DNA from: SZUA-254 sp031379665
GTDB lineage: Bacteria > Bacteroidota > Ignavibacteria > UBA10030 > SZUA-254
Length of the DNA: 34,564 nt
NCBI GenBank assembly: GCA_031379665.1
Contig: JANNFI010000118.1
Location: forward strand, 1-34,564
Direction: 5' to 3'
The notes under the pieces are model-generated. The model was not told the origin of the DNA. It was given only the letters and a program-made list of their open reading frames with translations, and ran no database searches. The translations under genes were made by a program, and so were the position numbers. This document shows positions 26,346-33,462 of the stretch, piece by piece. The first letter of the stretch is position 1; each line of letters begins with the position of its first letter.

Positions 26346-26765
26346 TGATAATTGAGGGTTTACGCCTTAAATTTACGAAAAAACGGGAGAGAAACAAGAA
26401 TTACGGGGGTGGTTAACCAAAGTTAAACGAAGGCGGACAATCTGAAAAGCAACGGAGTGGCCTACAAGCTCGGCAGGACGATTGGAGCCACGAGGTGAGA
26501 ATACCTCAACCTCATCCGTTGCCGTTAGATCGGTGCTTAGGGTGCCGGGGAGAACACGAGATGACGGTCGAGGTGACGGGCTGATTATGCGCGGATATAA
26601 ATTGGATGGAATCAGCTAATAGCATCAGCCTGTCCAGCATAGTGTTGTTCAAAATCCAACGTTCGATAACCATCAATCCAGTAGTGTCAAATGGCTGTTT
26701 TCAATTATTTCTAATAATTCATATAGAAATCACCCTATTCCAAGAAAATATATTATTAAAGTTAC

Positions 26766-26794
26766 TTGACAACACGATTAGTTATTACTATATA
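26766..26794 (+). promoter_or_regulatory. Sigma70-like promoter candidate of the island operon
   Basis: TTGACA at 26766-26771 and TATATA at 26789-26794 are separated by exactly 17 nt, a near-consensus arrangement facing the YCF48-like gene about 400 nt downstream. Bacteroidota often use a different -7/-33 promoter, so the site may be an imported promoter or chance in AT-rich DNA. Confidence 0.35.
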
Positions 26795-26936
26795 CCGCTG
26801 TATCCCTGGGGGGACACATGCCGCTACATTAGATTGAGGTTTTTAAATCTACCTTGATCCCCACAATGATTTTTGAGATTCGTATTATTTAGTAATGTTG
26901 AAATAATAATCTCTTTGACCCAATACCATTTTATTA

Positions 26937-27122
26937 TCACTCATGATGGACCAGGATCCGGGGGTCATAACCGTAAAACCTTACCAGGTTGTTGTCCCTG
27001 TCCACGTCGATCTTGGCGATCATCTCGTAAGAGGTGGCGAGAGTGTTGGGGTGGCCGGGATCCAGAATTCCTGCACAACTATTCGGTCTCGGTGATACGG
27101 ATGAATTGGTGGAGGACTCCTT
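26937..27122 (-). pseudogene. Possible decayed gene fragment
   Basis: On the - strand a frame runs from just after a TAA near 27122 to TGA at 26937-26939. It includes AGILDPGHPNTLATSYEMIA followed by KIDVDRDNNLVRFYGYDPRI. The codon use looks like coding sequence and the local GC is higher than on both sides, but there is no start codon at a sensible place and no family is firmly recognised. 'HPNTLAT' is reminiscent of kinesin-light-chain type TPR repeats and the end of RHS-like repeats; neither is secure. It may be the leftover of a gene cut by the insertion of the island. Confidence 0.3.
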
Positions 27123-27192
27123 TGTTTATACCGATTCTTTGAGGTATAATGCCGTCAATTACCATTCAGACTTTCAAGAAGAGGCCCTCGGG

Positions 27193-28302
27193 ATGATCCT
27201 TCCCTCTCTTTGGCTCTATTTGCAAAAAGTGATCCGATATGCGACTTCACTTTCCCTCATCGTGATAACGTCATGCGAAAACCCGACAGAATGCACCAGT
27301 GGTGGACCAATTGCCTCGGAAGAGGTTCTTTCGGCACTAACATTCATTGATGCCTCGGTTGGATGGGTTGTAAGCGTAGGGCCAAACAATGCCACGGTTT
27401 ACCAAACGTGTGATGGTGGAGCTTCCTGGCATCCGATGCTGAAGAACCTTATGGCCAGGGGACCACAGCTATTTTTTCTTGGGCCTTTAAATGGTTGGAT
27501 CACGTTGGATAGCTCGATTGTCTTGAAGACAACGAATGGCGGAGTGTCTTGGAAACGTTCGCAGGTGAGTACTGCTCCGGAACGGGTAACCGGTATTTTC
27601 TTCAAAGACAAAAATAATGGGTGGCTGACCTCCTACAGAATAGCGGGATTTCAGGCAACGGGGAGAATCTATGAGACCAGTGACGGAGGGGACACTTGGA
27701 CTCTGAATTATTCTGACGAAGGTGGTGCTCTAATTTCAGTCTACGCAAGCGGTAATGGGGTGTGGGCAGTAGGCGGGGGAGTGGTTGACAATTTCGAACC
27801 ACCCATCGCAATTTATTCCTCCGACGCCGGTGCGACATTCGAGCGGAGCTCCATTGACTTCTTACAGGGTCAGCTCACGAAAGTTAAGTTTTTTGATCAG
27901 GCCAATGGGGTTGCTAGTGGACAAGGTGGGTGTTTTGTTTCGTCAGATTCAGGAAAAAGTTGGAGACGCACCCTACCCAGCACGGTGACCGACATTTCAT
28001 TGCTTGGACGAAGTACGGTCATTGTGACAGGAATCGGATCTTCATTGTATTCGAGTATTATTCGTGAATCGAAAAACATGGGATTCGATTGGACGAACCA
28101 GTGGGAAACTCCCCAAGACTCCCTTCGAATATTCAACCTGCTGGGCTTTGTGGATGAGCAATTGGGTTGGGCGGCGGGGAGAGGGTACGACTCGATCGGA
28201 TCGAGCGGTGAACCCATCTTGATGAGGTTTCAAGATTCGGTGTGGCGGGAACTCAATATCTCCGGTGTAACGAACCAATACAATCAAAACAAGGAGGATT
28301 AA
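27193..28302 (+). CDS. YCF48-like beta-propeller lipoprotein
   Basis: This is a 369-residue protein from ATG 27193, preceded by AGAGG at 27179-27183. The frame is open further upstream to 27034, but that part is not signal-like. Residues 1-28 end in LSLIVITSC, a lipoprotein signal with the cysteine at 28. The mature part has repeated propeller blades of the YCF48/HCF136 (photosynthesis system assembly) and BNR type: GWVVSV..VYQTCDGGASW, NGWITLD..LKTTNGGVSWKR, NGWLTSY..IYETSDGGDTW, GVASGQGG..VSSDSGKSWRR and LGWAAGRG near the end. The 'DGG-SW' motif recurs about every 45 residues. Such propellers are common in exported proteins of FCB bacteria and bind proteins or glycans. GC is much lower than in the dcw cluster. 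It is the first gene of a three-gene operon. Confidence 0.85.
   Translation: MILPSLWLYLQKVIRYATSLSLIVITSCENPTECTSGGPIASEEVLSALTFIDASVGWVVSVGPNNATVYQTCDGGASWHPMLKNLMARGPQLFFLGPLNGWITLDSSIVLKTTNGGVSWKRSQVSTAPERVTGIFFKDKNNGWLTSYRIAGFQATGRIYETSDGGDTWTLNYSDEGGALISVYASGNGVWAVGGGVVDNFEPPIAIYSSDAGATFERSSIDFLQGQLTKVKFFDQANGVASGQGGCFVSSDSGKSWRRTLPSTVTDISLLGRSTVIVTGIGSSLYSSIIRESKNMGFDWTNQWETPQDSLRIFNLLGFVDEQLGWAAGRGYDSIGSSGEPILMRFQDSVWRELNISGVTNQYNQNKED
28291..28297 (+). promoter_or_regulatory. Original ribosome binding site of the interrupted secreted gene
   Basis: AAGGAGG lies 5 nt before ATG 28303, in the last codons of the YCF48-like gene, whose TAA is directly followed by this ATG. It shows where the small secreted gene began before the IS entered. 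Confidence 0.75.
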
Positions 28303-28315
28303 ATGAAACGGCGAC
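28303..28315 (+). pseudogene. Severed 5' end of the small secreted protein gene
   Basis: ATG AAA CGG CGA C is all that remains here of the original start (M-K-R-R). Removing the IS and one copy of the 8-bp duplication joins it in frame to 29652 onward and gives MKRRLLYGSLLALFVIHNPS, a classical signal peptide. The site is followed at once by the IS left end at 28316. Confidence 0.8.
28308..28315. repeat. 8-bp target site duplication, left copy
   Basis: ACGGCGAC directly before the IS left end. An identical copy is at 29644-29651 directly after the right end. Eight base pairs is the usual duplication size of IS256-family elements. Confidence 0.9.
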
Positions 28316-28346
28316 GGGAGTGTAAGTAATTTTGTGTCTGTGAGCC
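28316..28346 (+). repeat. IS256-family left inverted repeat
   Basis: This is a 31-nt end beginning GGGAGTGTAAG and ending TGTGAGCC. Compared with the complement of the right end it differs at about five positions and by a 2-nt gap. Confidence 0.85.
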
Positions 28347-28376
28347 ATATGTTATCTTTAGAGAAGAGGAGAACCT

Positions 28377-29603
28377 ATGGCCAGACGCAGGAACGAGAGC
28401 AAGATCCCCCACGAGTTGTTGGACAAGTTGTTGGAGGGCCGGGACCCGAAGACGATCTTTTCAAGGGAAGGTTTATTTGACGACCTGAAGAAGGCGCTCG
28501 CCGAACGGATCCTGAACGCCGAGCTGGACCACCACCTGGACGATCCGGAAGAAGAGGCTGCCGGGAACCACAAGAACGGCACGAGCCGGAAGACGGTCCT
28601 GACCGAGTCGGGAGCGGTCGAGCTGGCGATTCCCCGGGACCGGCACGGACGCTTCGAGCCGGCATTGATCGAGAAGTACCAGCGACGATTCCCCGGGTTC
28701 AACGAGAAGCTCATTTCACTCTACGCCCGGGGGATGAGCACTAGGGAGATCCAGGGGCATCTCGAAGAGCTTTACGGCCTGGAGATCTCGCCAGAGCTGG
28801 TGTCTGCGGTAACGGAGGCCGTTCTGGAGGAAGTGACCCAATGGCAGAACCGGCCGCTCGAACCGGTCTACGCCATCGTGTTCTTTGACGCCCTGCGGGT
28901 TAAGATCCGCGATGAGGGCACGGTGAGGAACAAGGCGGTGTATCTGGCCATCGGGATGCGCCCGTCGGGTCACAAGGAGGTGCTGGGGTTGTGGATCGAG
29001 CAGACCGAGGGCGCGAAGTTCTGGATGCGCGTGATGACGGAGATGAAGAACCGGGGCCTCGAGGACATTCTGCTGGCGGTGGTCGATGGGCTCAAGGGAT
29101 TCCCGGAGGCGATCACAGCGGTGTTCCCGCAGGCGCAGATCCAGACGTGCATCGTTCACCTGCTGCGGTACTCGATGCAGTTCGCGTCGTGGAAGGAGCG
29201 CAAGGAGCTGGCAAAGACCCTGGCGCCGGTCTACCGCGCGGCGACCGTCGATGAGGCGCAGGAGGCGTTGACGGCGTTCGAGGCAGGACCCTGGGGCAAG
29301 AAGTACCCGATGATCGCGCAGTCGTGGCGCAGGAACTGGGAGCAGGTCATTCCATTCTTTGCGTTCCCGAGGGAGATCCGGAAGATCCTCTACACGACGA
29401 ACGCGATCGAAAGTCTTCACAGCCAGGTGCGGAAGGCGGTACGGGTTCGCGGCCATTTCCCGAGCGACGAAGCCGCGACGAAGTTGATCTGGCTGGTACT
29501 CCAGAAGGTGGAGAAGAAATGGATCCGGCCACCGATCGAGTGGCACGCGGCCAAGGCACATTTTGCCATCATGTTCGGTGACCGATTCGTGTTGAACTCG
29601 TAA
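28377..29603 (+). CDS. IS256-family (Mutator-type) DDE transposase
   Basis: This is a 408-residue transposase of normal length. The catalytic residues are visible in their family motifs: D171 in VFFDALRVK, D237 in AVVDGLKGFPEAI and E345 in YTTNAIESLHSQVRK. The C-x2-H signature is C258/H261 (CIVHLLR). The N-terminal part (DLKKALAERILNAELDHHL) holds the DNA-binding helices, and GMSTREIQGHLEELYG is the second conserved helix-turn-helix-like block. ATG 28377 follows GAGGAGA by about 5 nt. The stop TAA at 29601-29603 overlaps the ATG of the downstream chimeric gene (TAATG). No frameshift or internal stop is present, so it should be active. Confidence 0.96.
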   Translation: MARRRNESKIPHELLDKLLEGRDPKTIFSREGLFDDLKKALAERILNAELDHHLDDPEEEAAGNHKNGTSRKTVLTESGAVELAIPRDRHGRFEPALIEKYQRRFPGFNEKLISLYARGMSTREIQGHLEELYGLEISPELVSAVTEAVLEEVTQWQNRPLEPVYAIVFFDALRVKIRDEGTVRNKAVYLAIGMRPSGHKEVLGLWIEQTEGAKFWMRVMTEMKNRGLEDILLAVVDGLKGFPEAITAVFPQAQIQTCIVHLLRYSMQFASWKERKELAKTLAPVYRAATVDEAQEALTAFEAGPWGKKYPMIAQSWRRNWEQVIPFFAFPREIRKILYTTNAIESLHSQVRKAVRVRGHFPSDEAATKLIWLVLQKVEKKWIRPPIEWHAAKAHFAIMFGDRFVLNS

Positions 29604-30217
29604 TGACAATCAACGGCTCACACACAAAATATCTGACACCCTCACGGCGACTATTGTATGGGTCATTATTGGCTCTATTTGTTATTCATAACCCATCACT
29701 CGAAGCTTCAATCGGTAAACGATTGAGCCTTGAAGCCCTCATTACCCAAAGCCAAAACATTGTTAGTGGTACGGTGACGGATCACCATAGCTATCGAACT
29801 GAGGGAGGAAAGTACGTCCTTACGGATGTGACCATACAAGTCGAGCAATCCCTCAAGGGGGCCGCGAAGGGTTCCATCACAGTTACTCTAATGGGGGGGA
29901 CTGTAGATGGCATTACGACAACGGTGATTGGATCTCCGCAATTCTGCGGTTCCGAAAGGGTCGTGCTTTTCCTAACGCCGATAGTAGAGCAATCTCCAAT
30001 GCGTTCTTACCGTTATGCCTTGATCGGATTATCGCAGGGGAAATTCGAATTTATCAACTCAGAGTCAATCCGAAGTGCGGCAGTTAACGCAGACTTGTCT
30101 CTCCTTCCCGATGGATCGGGTGCGAGCCTTCCCCCTGGAGGGAAGGAGGGCCTTCCGCTTCAACAACTTATCAGGATGATAACGGACGATCAACGGAGGG
30201 AGGTGGAGTCGCAATGA
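29603..30217 (+). CDS. Small secreted protein, matrixin neighbour, with N-terminus replaced by IS256 sequence
   Basis: This is a 204-residue protein. The first 14 residues (MTINGSHTKYLTPS) are encoded by the IS right end, and from RRLLYG onward it is the original gene in the original frame. A hydrophobic signal segment (LLYGSLLALFVIHNP) remains. The mature part (LEALITQSQNIVSGTVTDHH; VLTDVTIQVEQSLKG; SITVTLMGGTVDG; GSERVVLFLTPIVE; LIGLSQGKFEF) matches the pattern of small exported proteins often found beside bacterial matrixins, with a conserved 'ALIxxSxxIVxGTV' opening. Their function is not established. A role as a helper or inhibitor of the protease is only inference. The new start overlaps the transposase stop (TAATG) and has no good ribosome binding site, so translation is probably coupled. 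The 3' end overlaps the next gene by ATGA. Confidence 0.8.
   Translation: MTINGSHTKYLTPSRRLLYGSLLALFVIHNPSLEASIGKRLSLEALITQSQNIVSGTVTDHHSYRTEGGKYVLTDVTIQVEQSLKGAAKGSITVTLMGGTVDGITTTVIGSPQFCGSERVVLFLTPIVEQSPMRSYRYALIGLSQGKFEFINSESIRSAAVNADLSLLPDGSGASLPPGGKEGLPLQQLIRMITDDQRREVESQ
29615..29643 (-). repeat. IS256-family right inverted repeat
   Basis: This is a 29-nt end starting GGCTCACACACAAAAT and finishing CTGACACCCTC. It is the imperfect complement of the left end and lies inside the new 5' coding region of the chimeric gene. Confidence 0.85.
29644..29651. repeat. 8-bp target site duplication, right copy
   Basis: ACGGCGAC directly after the IS right end, identical to 28308-28315. It encodes part of the serine codon, then R-R, of the downstream protein in the same frame as the left copy. 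Confidence 0.9.
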
Positions 30218-32880
30218 GCCGTATCCTATTATTGGGGACTATGATCCTCTCCATCCTTAGCACCAGTGAGGGAGCCCGACATATTAAGACATTTGGTGCA
30301 TACTCAGGTTGCGCTGGGGGCGTTTTTCAGACTATTGATAAGCCAACCGCATTGACCGATCGGACAACTGTTGCTCATTGGGAAAACGGTACGTCGTCGG
30401 TGAGCTTTTGGCTAAATATCGAAGGGTCCGGTGACTATGTTTCATTCCAAAATACAAAATCTCAGGTTCAAGCCGCCCTGGGATCTTGGTCAGATATTCC
30501 CGAATCATTCCTCGATTTATCTTACGGTGGAGATGGATCGCAATATGTTGTCAGCGCAAGTGATAATAAGAATTCTATCGTCTGGATTGAGGATGGGGGT
30601 GACCCGCTTTTCATTCAGCTGTGCCTGTCTATGAACGCTCTTGCAGTCACATTTCTTACCACCAACGCAAGCAGCGAAATTACTGATGCAGATATTGCAT
30701 TTAATGGTGTTAACTGGAATTGGGTAATAAACAACACCTCAACTCCTGGATCCGATCCGGATATTCAATCAATTGCCGCTCATGAGCTAGGGCATACGTT
30801 GGGTATCGGGCACTCACACTCATTCTATCCGGCCGAACAGCCGACGATGTATTCTCCCTACCCCATCAATTCGCACAGTAATCGAGGGCGATCATTAGAA
30901 GCCGACGATAAATTGGGGCCTGCCTACCTTTATCGGAAAGACATTTCCATCCCGACGGACTTTTCTACTTTGGCTGCAGCAGTCGCCTATGCATCCACTG
31001 GTTCAAATCAGGTAATTACCATCGACGCGAGTGCAGGCACGATGGTAGTAGCGTCCAATCTCACAATAAAATCTGGGTTGACCATTGTTTTTACTGGGGG
31101 GGCCGACCTCCAAGTAAATTCAGGAGTAACCCTGACTGTCAATCCCAATGTCGCTATGAAATTCGATGCTGGGTCTTCAATGGTGGTGAATGGGAAGATT
31201 AATGCCACCGATGCGACGTTTAGCAATGTTGCAGGGAATGGCGGGGTTGTCTGGGATGGAATATACTTGAATAGTGGACCGAATACGATGTATGGCTGCA
31301 GGATCGAGCTAGCGAATCACGGGATTATTCTGATGAATAATACCAGCACGACCTTGATCAGTCGATCTGCATCTGCAAACAGTAGCATCGACTGGTGTCA
31401 AACGTCTGGGATATATTCATCTAATTCCGGAGTCAACTCCCTGACCGTCGAATACACGAATTTATTTCAGAATTATAGTGGAATATCGCTCACCAGTAAC
31501 GCCGGTGCGAAATTGAAGTATGTGGATATTCGGAACAGCTTGCTTTACGGCATTCATGTTTATAATTCCCAACTGTTCATGGATCACGTAACAATCCGCG
31601 ATGGCTATGGTAAGGGCATGTATGTCGACGGTGCCAGCTCGAGCGTGCGGTTCAGTAAAAACGGGGTTTCTCCAGGATACAATGAATTAAAAAATAATGC
31701 CGGAGGCCAAGTAAGGCGCGCAGCAGGCACTGTCCTGATCGGCCAGCGATACTCATATTGTGCCTGTTGGAGTGAGATGTCAAATACTATATCCGGAATT
31801 GCCACTACCTGTGAGGAGGGTTGTCCTTGGACAGATTTTGATTATGCCGGGTATAATTACATTAGCGGTCCAGACAGTTGGGTCTCCAATGAGGGTAGCG
31901 GAACTATCGCTGCCCACCTCACATATTGGGGAAACCCGTATGAATGCCCCCCGAATGGCTCACACTTTAATGGTTCCGTCTCGAATGCGCTATCTCTCGG
32001 TTGTGAAATGGAGTCCAGGCTAGCGTTCGATGCTATGAAGGGGATGGGGGGAAGTGCTGGTGACAACGTGGTGTGGGAAGAAGGTCAAGATTCGTTGGGC
32101 ATGAAGGGTGCGATAGCCCACTTGATTCGTCAGCTGGAGGATACACCGGATAGTGTGGAATTTGGAATACCTCTCCTTGCGACCCTCATGGAGTCGTCGG
32201 ACATGGTCTTGTCATTGTTGCCGACATCGTGGGATGATTTTCTGGTTAAGGTTGCGGTGAGTTCAAGCTCTCCACTTCAGCGGAGGATGGCAACGATATT
32301 CAGGATCCAGAACTTCATGAATTCCCATCGTTACCGAGAAGCTATCGGGTTTTCGCGGGACATATTAGCCAATCAACCGGACGATGAACTTAAGTTTTAT
32401 TGTCGGAGTCAAATTATTGGCAGTTATCTCGGGTTGGGGATGTATGGAAGTGCACGAAACGAGCATGAAGTCTGGAAAACCGAAGGTCTAAGCATAAATC
32501 GCACAGCAACTGAGTCGATTGGATTACTTATCGCTCTTGCTTCCAGGGAAAACCCGCGTCTTCCGGAGACCCACGAGATTCCGGTTCCTCCAGAACAGAC
32601 AGGCAATCCCGCCACGGATGCTTATGTACTACTCGAAAACTATCCGAACCCATTTAATCCTACGACAACCATTAAGTATTCTCTTACTGCCGGCGCTCCG
32701 GTAAAAATCGTAGTGTATGATATCGAAGGCCGAGAAATTGCTAGGCTCGTCGATGAATTCCAGGAGCCTGGGGACAAAGAGGTGGAATTCAAGGCCGACA
32801 ACATCCCCAGCGGTATTTACTTCTATCGCTTCACTGCCGGGAATCAATCCGTCTCGAAAAAGATGGTCTTTCTAAAGTGA
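30214..32880 (+). CDS. Secreted matrixin metalloprotease with beta-helix region and T9SS C-terminal sorting domain
   Basis: This is an 888-residue modular exported protein. It has a signal peptide (about 1-20) and a matrixin (M10-like metzincin) domain at about 40-240. The zinc motif HELGHTLGIGH (190-200) gives ligands H190, H194 and H200 and catalytic E191; the Met-turn is in PTMYSPYP (M212), and SDADIAF-type strands precede. Residues about 245-560 are a right-handed parallel beta-helix of pectate-lyase style (DATFSNVAGNGGVVWDGI, YTNLFQNYSGISL, VTIRDGYGKGMY). About 620-780 is helical, perhaps TPR-like. Residues 809-888 (NYPNPFNPTTTIKYSL ... GIYFYRFTAG ... KKMVFLK) are a type A sorting tail for type IX secretion. 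The beta-helix may bind glycans or attach to surfaces. Only the ATGA overlap with the previous gene, plus GGAGGGAGG upstream, marks the start. The GC is low, suggesting transfer. Confidence 0.93.
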   Translation: MSRILLLGTMILSILSTSEGARHIKTFGAYSGCAGGVFQTIDKPTALTDRTTVAHWENGTSSVSFWLNIEGSGDYVSFQNTKSQVQAALGSWSDIPESFLDLSYGGDGSQYVVSASDNKNSIVWIEDGGDPLFIQLCLSMNALAVTFLTTNASSEITDADIAFNGVNWNWVINNTSTPGSDPDIQSIAAHELGHTLGIGHSHSFYPAEQPTMYSPYPINSHSNRGRSLEADDKLGPAYLYRKDISIPTDFSTLAAAVAYASTGSNQVITIDASAGTMVVASNLTIKSGLTIVFTGGADLQVNSGVTLTVNPNVAMKFDAGSSMVVNGKINATDATFSNVAGNGGVVWDGIYLNSGPNTMYGCRIELANHGIILMNNTSTTLISRSASANSSIDWCQTSGIYSSNSGVNSLTVEYTNLFQNYSGISLTSNAGAKLKYVDIRNSLLYGIHVYNSQLFMDHVTIRDGYGKGMYVDGASSSVRFSKNGVSPGYNELKNNAGGQVRRAAGTVLIGQRYSYCACWSEMSNTISGIATTCEEGCPWTDFDYAGYNYISGPDSWVSNEGSGTIAAHLTYWGNPYECPPNGSHFNGSVSNALSLGCEMESRLAFDAMKGMGGSAGDNVVWEEGQDSLGMKGAIAHLIRQLEDTPDSVEFGIPLLATLMESSDMVLSLLPTSWDDFLVKVAVSSSSPLQRRMATIFRIQNFMNSHRYREAIGFSRDILANQPDDELKFYCRSQIIGSYLGLGMYGSARNEHEVWKTEGLSINRTATESIGLLIALASRENPRLPETHEIPVPPEQTGNPATDAYVLLENYPNPFNPTTTIKYSLTAGAPVKIVVYDIEGREIARLVDEFQEPGDKEVEFKADNIPSGIYFYRFTAGNQSVSKKMVFLK

Positions 32881-32920
32881 CCGAAGCGGATTGGATCACG
32901 AGCGCCGCGAATCCCTTCGG
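32881..32920 (+). terminator. Hairpin directly after the matrixin stop codon
   Basis: CCGAAG at 32881-32886 and GGATT at 32888-32892 pair with AATCC at 32910-32914 and CTTCGG at 32915-32920, an 11-bp stem with one bulged C and a 17-nt loop. There is no U-tract after it, so it may protect the 3' end and not terminate by itself. Confidence 0.45.
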
Positions 32921-33086
32921 TGCTGAATTGATATCTCATCCGCCGGTTTCTTCTAATTGGAAAGGGACAGCAGGTAAAGGGTTGTGAGTTGAAGAAAGTT
33001 CGGCCCCCCGATACTCCGTTTAGTCGCAACAATGTGCTATTCAGGGGGGGCAGGTATTCGTTAAAATCAACGCGGAGAGCATATGA
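32921..33086 (+). pseudogene. Possible remnant of a HigB-type toxin gene upstream of higA
   Basis: One frame from 33028 reads NNVLFRGGRYSLK, similar in pattern to the HigB core (VVFNIGGNKYRL). A second frame ends VFVKINAESI with a stop at 33084-33086 that overlaps the antitoxin ATG as ATGA, as HigB ends usually do ('IDAETI'). A run of seven G at 33044-33050 sits exactly where one added base would join the two frames. Too little is left for an intact toxin of about 95-110 residues. This is a weak resemblance only. Confidence 0.3.
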
Positions 33087-33445
33087 CCAAGGAAATCAAA
33101 CCGATCAAGACGAAACAGGACTACCGGGAAGCCCTTGAGGCGATCGAATCGCTGTTCGATTCGAAGCCGGGGACGGAAGCGGGAAATCTTCTCGAGGTCC
33201 TGTCAATCCTCGTGGAAAAATATGAGAACGACCATTTCACGATCGATCCTCCCGATCCGGTCGAGGCGATAAAATTCAGGATGGAGCAGATGGGATTGGA
33301 GAGGGGAGACGTCGTCGCGGCGATCGGCAGCAGGAGCCGGGTCTCAGAAGTGCTCAGCGGGAAACGGGGGTTGACCGTGAAGATGATTCGTAACCTTCAT
33401 AAACGCTTCGGCATACCGGCCGAATCCCTGATCGGGTCACGCTAG
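33083..33445 (+). CDS. higA: HigA-type antitoxin, XRE helix-turn-helix regulator
   Basis: This 120-residue protein has the two-part layout of HigA antitoxins of HigBA systems: an N-terminal half that folds onto the toxin (KPIKTKQDYREALEAIESLF; PGTEAGNLLEVLSILVEKYE; HFTIDPPDPVEAIKFRMEQ) and a C-terminal XRE HTH domain at about 60-118 (GLERGDVVAAIGSRSRVSEV, LSGKRGLTVKMIRNLHKRFGI). It binds its operator and represses its own operon, and neutralises an mRNA-cleaving toxin when present. GGAGA at 33073-33077 precedes the ATG by 5 nt. No intact toxin gene is found upstream, and the downstream gene is convergent and unrelated. It could serve as a solitary regulator. GC is between that of the island and the chromosome. 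Confidence 0.9.
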   Translation: MTKEIKPIKTKQDYREALEAIESLFDSKPGTEAGNLLEVLSILVEKYENDHFTIDPPDPVEAIKFRMEQMGLERGDVVAAIGSRSRVSEVLSGKRGLTVKMIRNLHKRFGIPAESLIGSR

Positions 33446-33462
33446 GTCAGATCCGATCCGTT

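Larger units (their letters stand above)
26346..27192. other. 847-bp stretch with no intact gene; left boundary of the low-GC island
   Basis: The first part (to about 26590) is still GC-rich and holds a possible folded segment: GCAACGGA near 26449-26456 can pair with TCCGTTGC near 26515-26522, enclosing GTGGC/GCCAC and GAGGT/ACCTC hairpins. From about 26590 to 26940 it is AT-rich with no coding pattern. From about 26940 to 27110 GC rises again and a short decayed reading frame is seen on the - strand. Two short open frames on the + strand (26606-26857, 26873-27142) have no signal peptide, motif or ribosome binding site and are not called. No tRNA was recognised. Confidence 0.6.
28316..29643 (+). 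mobile_element. Intact IS256-family insertion sequence, 1328 bp
   Basis: The element has imperfect terminal inverted repeats (28316-28346 and 29615-29643), one transposase gene of normal length and an 8-bp duplication ACGGCGAC on both sides, so both ends are fixed to the base. Its GC content is higher than that of the genes around it and closer to the rest of the chromosome, so it probably came from this or a similar genome after the low-GC island had arrived. It sits after codon 4 of a secreted protein gene. The intact transposase and perfect duplication suggest a recent insertion. Confidence 0.93.

Noticed and set aside
26606..27142. Two short + strand frames in the AT-rich gap (26606-26857 and 26873-27142)
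   Set aside because: No ribosome binding site, no domain and hydrophobic or random composition expected from AT-rich DNA.
27034..27192. N-terminal extension of the YCF48-like protein
   Set aside because: The upstream part lacks signal character, while ATG 27193 begins a good lipoprotein signal with AGAGG before it.
26346..27192. tRNA, CRISPR or integrase attachment site at the island border
   Set aside because: No cloverleaf, no regular repeat-spacer series and no duplicated border sequence could be found by eye.
28716..29609. 297-codon antisense frame over the transposase
   Set aside because: The transposase on the + strand has all DDE residues and correct ends; the antisense frame has no motif.
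27210..29681. 13-base identical string TTGGCTCTATTTG at 27210-27222 and 29669-29681, both in signal-peptide coding regions
   Set aside because: One such match is expected fairly often by chance within several kilobases, and flanking bases do not extend it.
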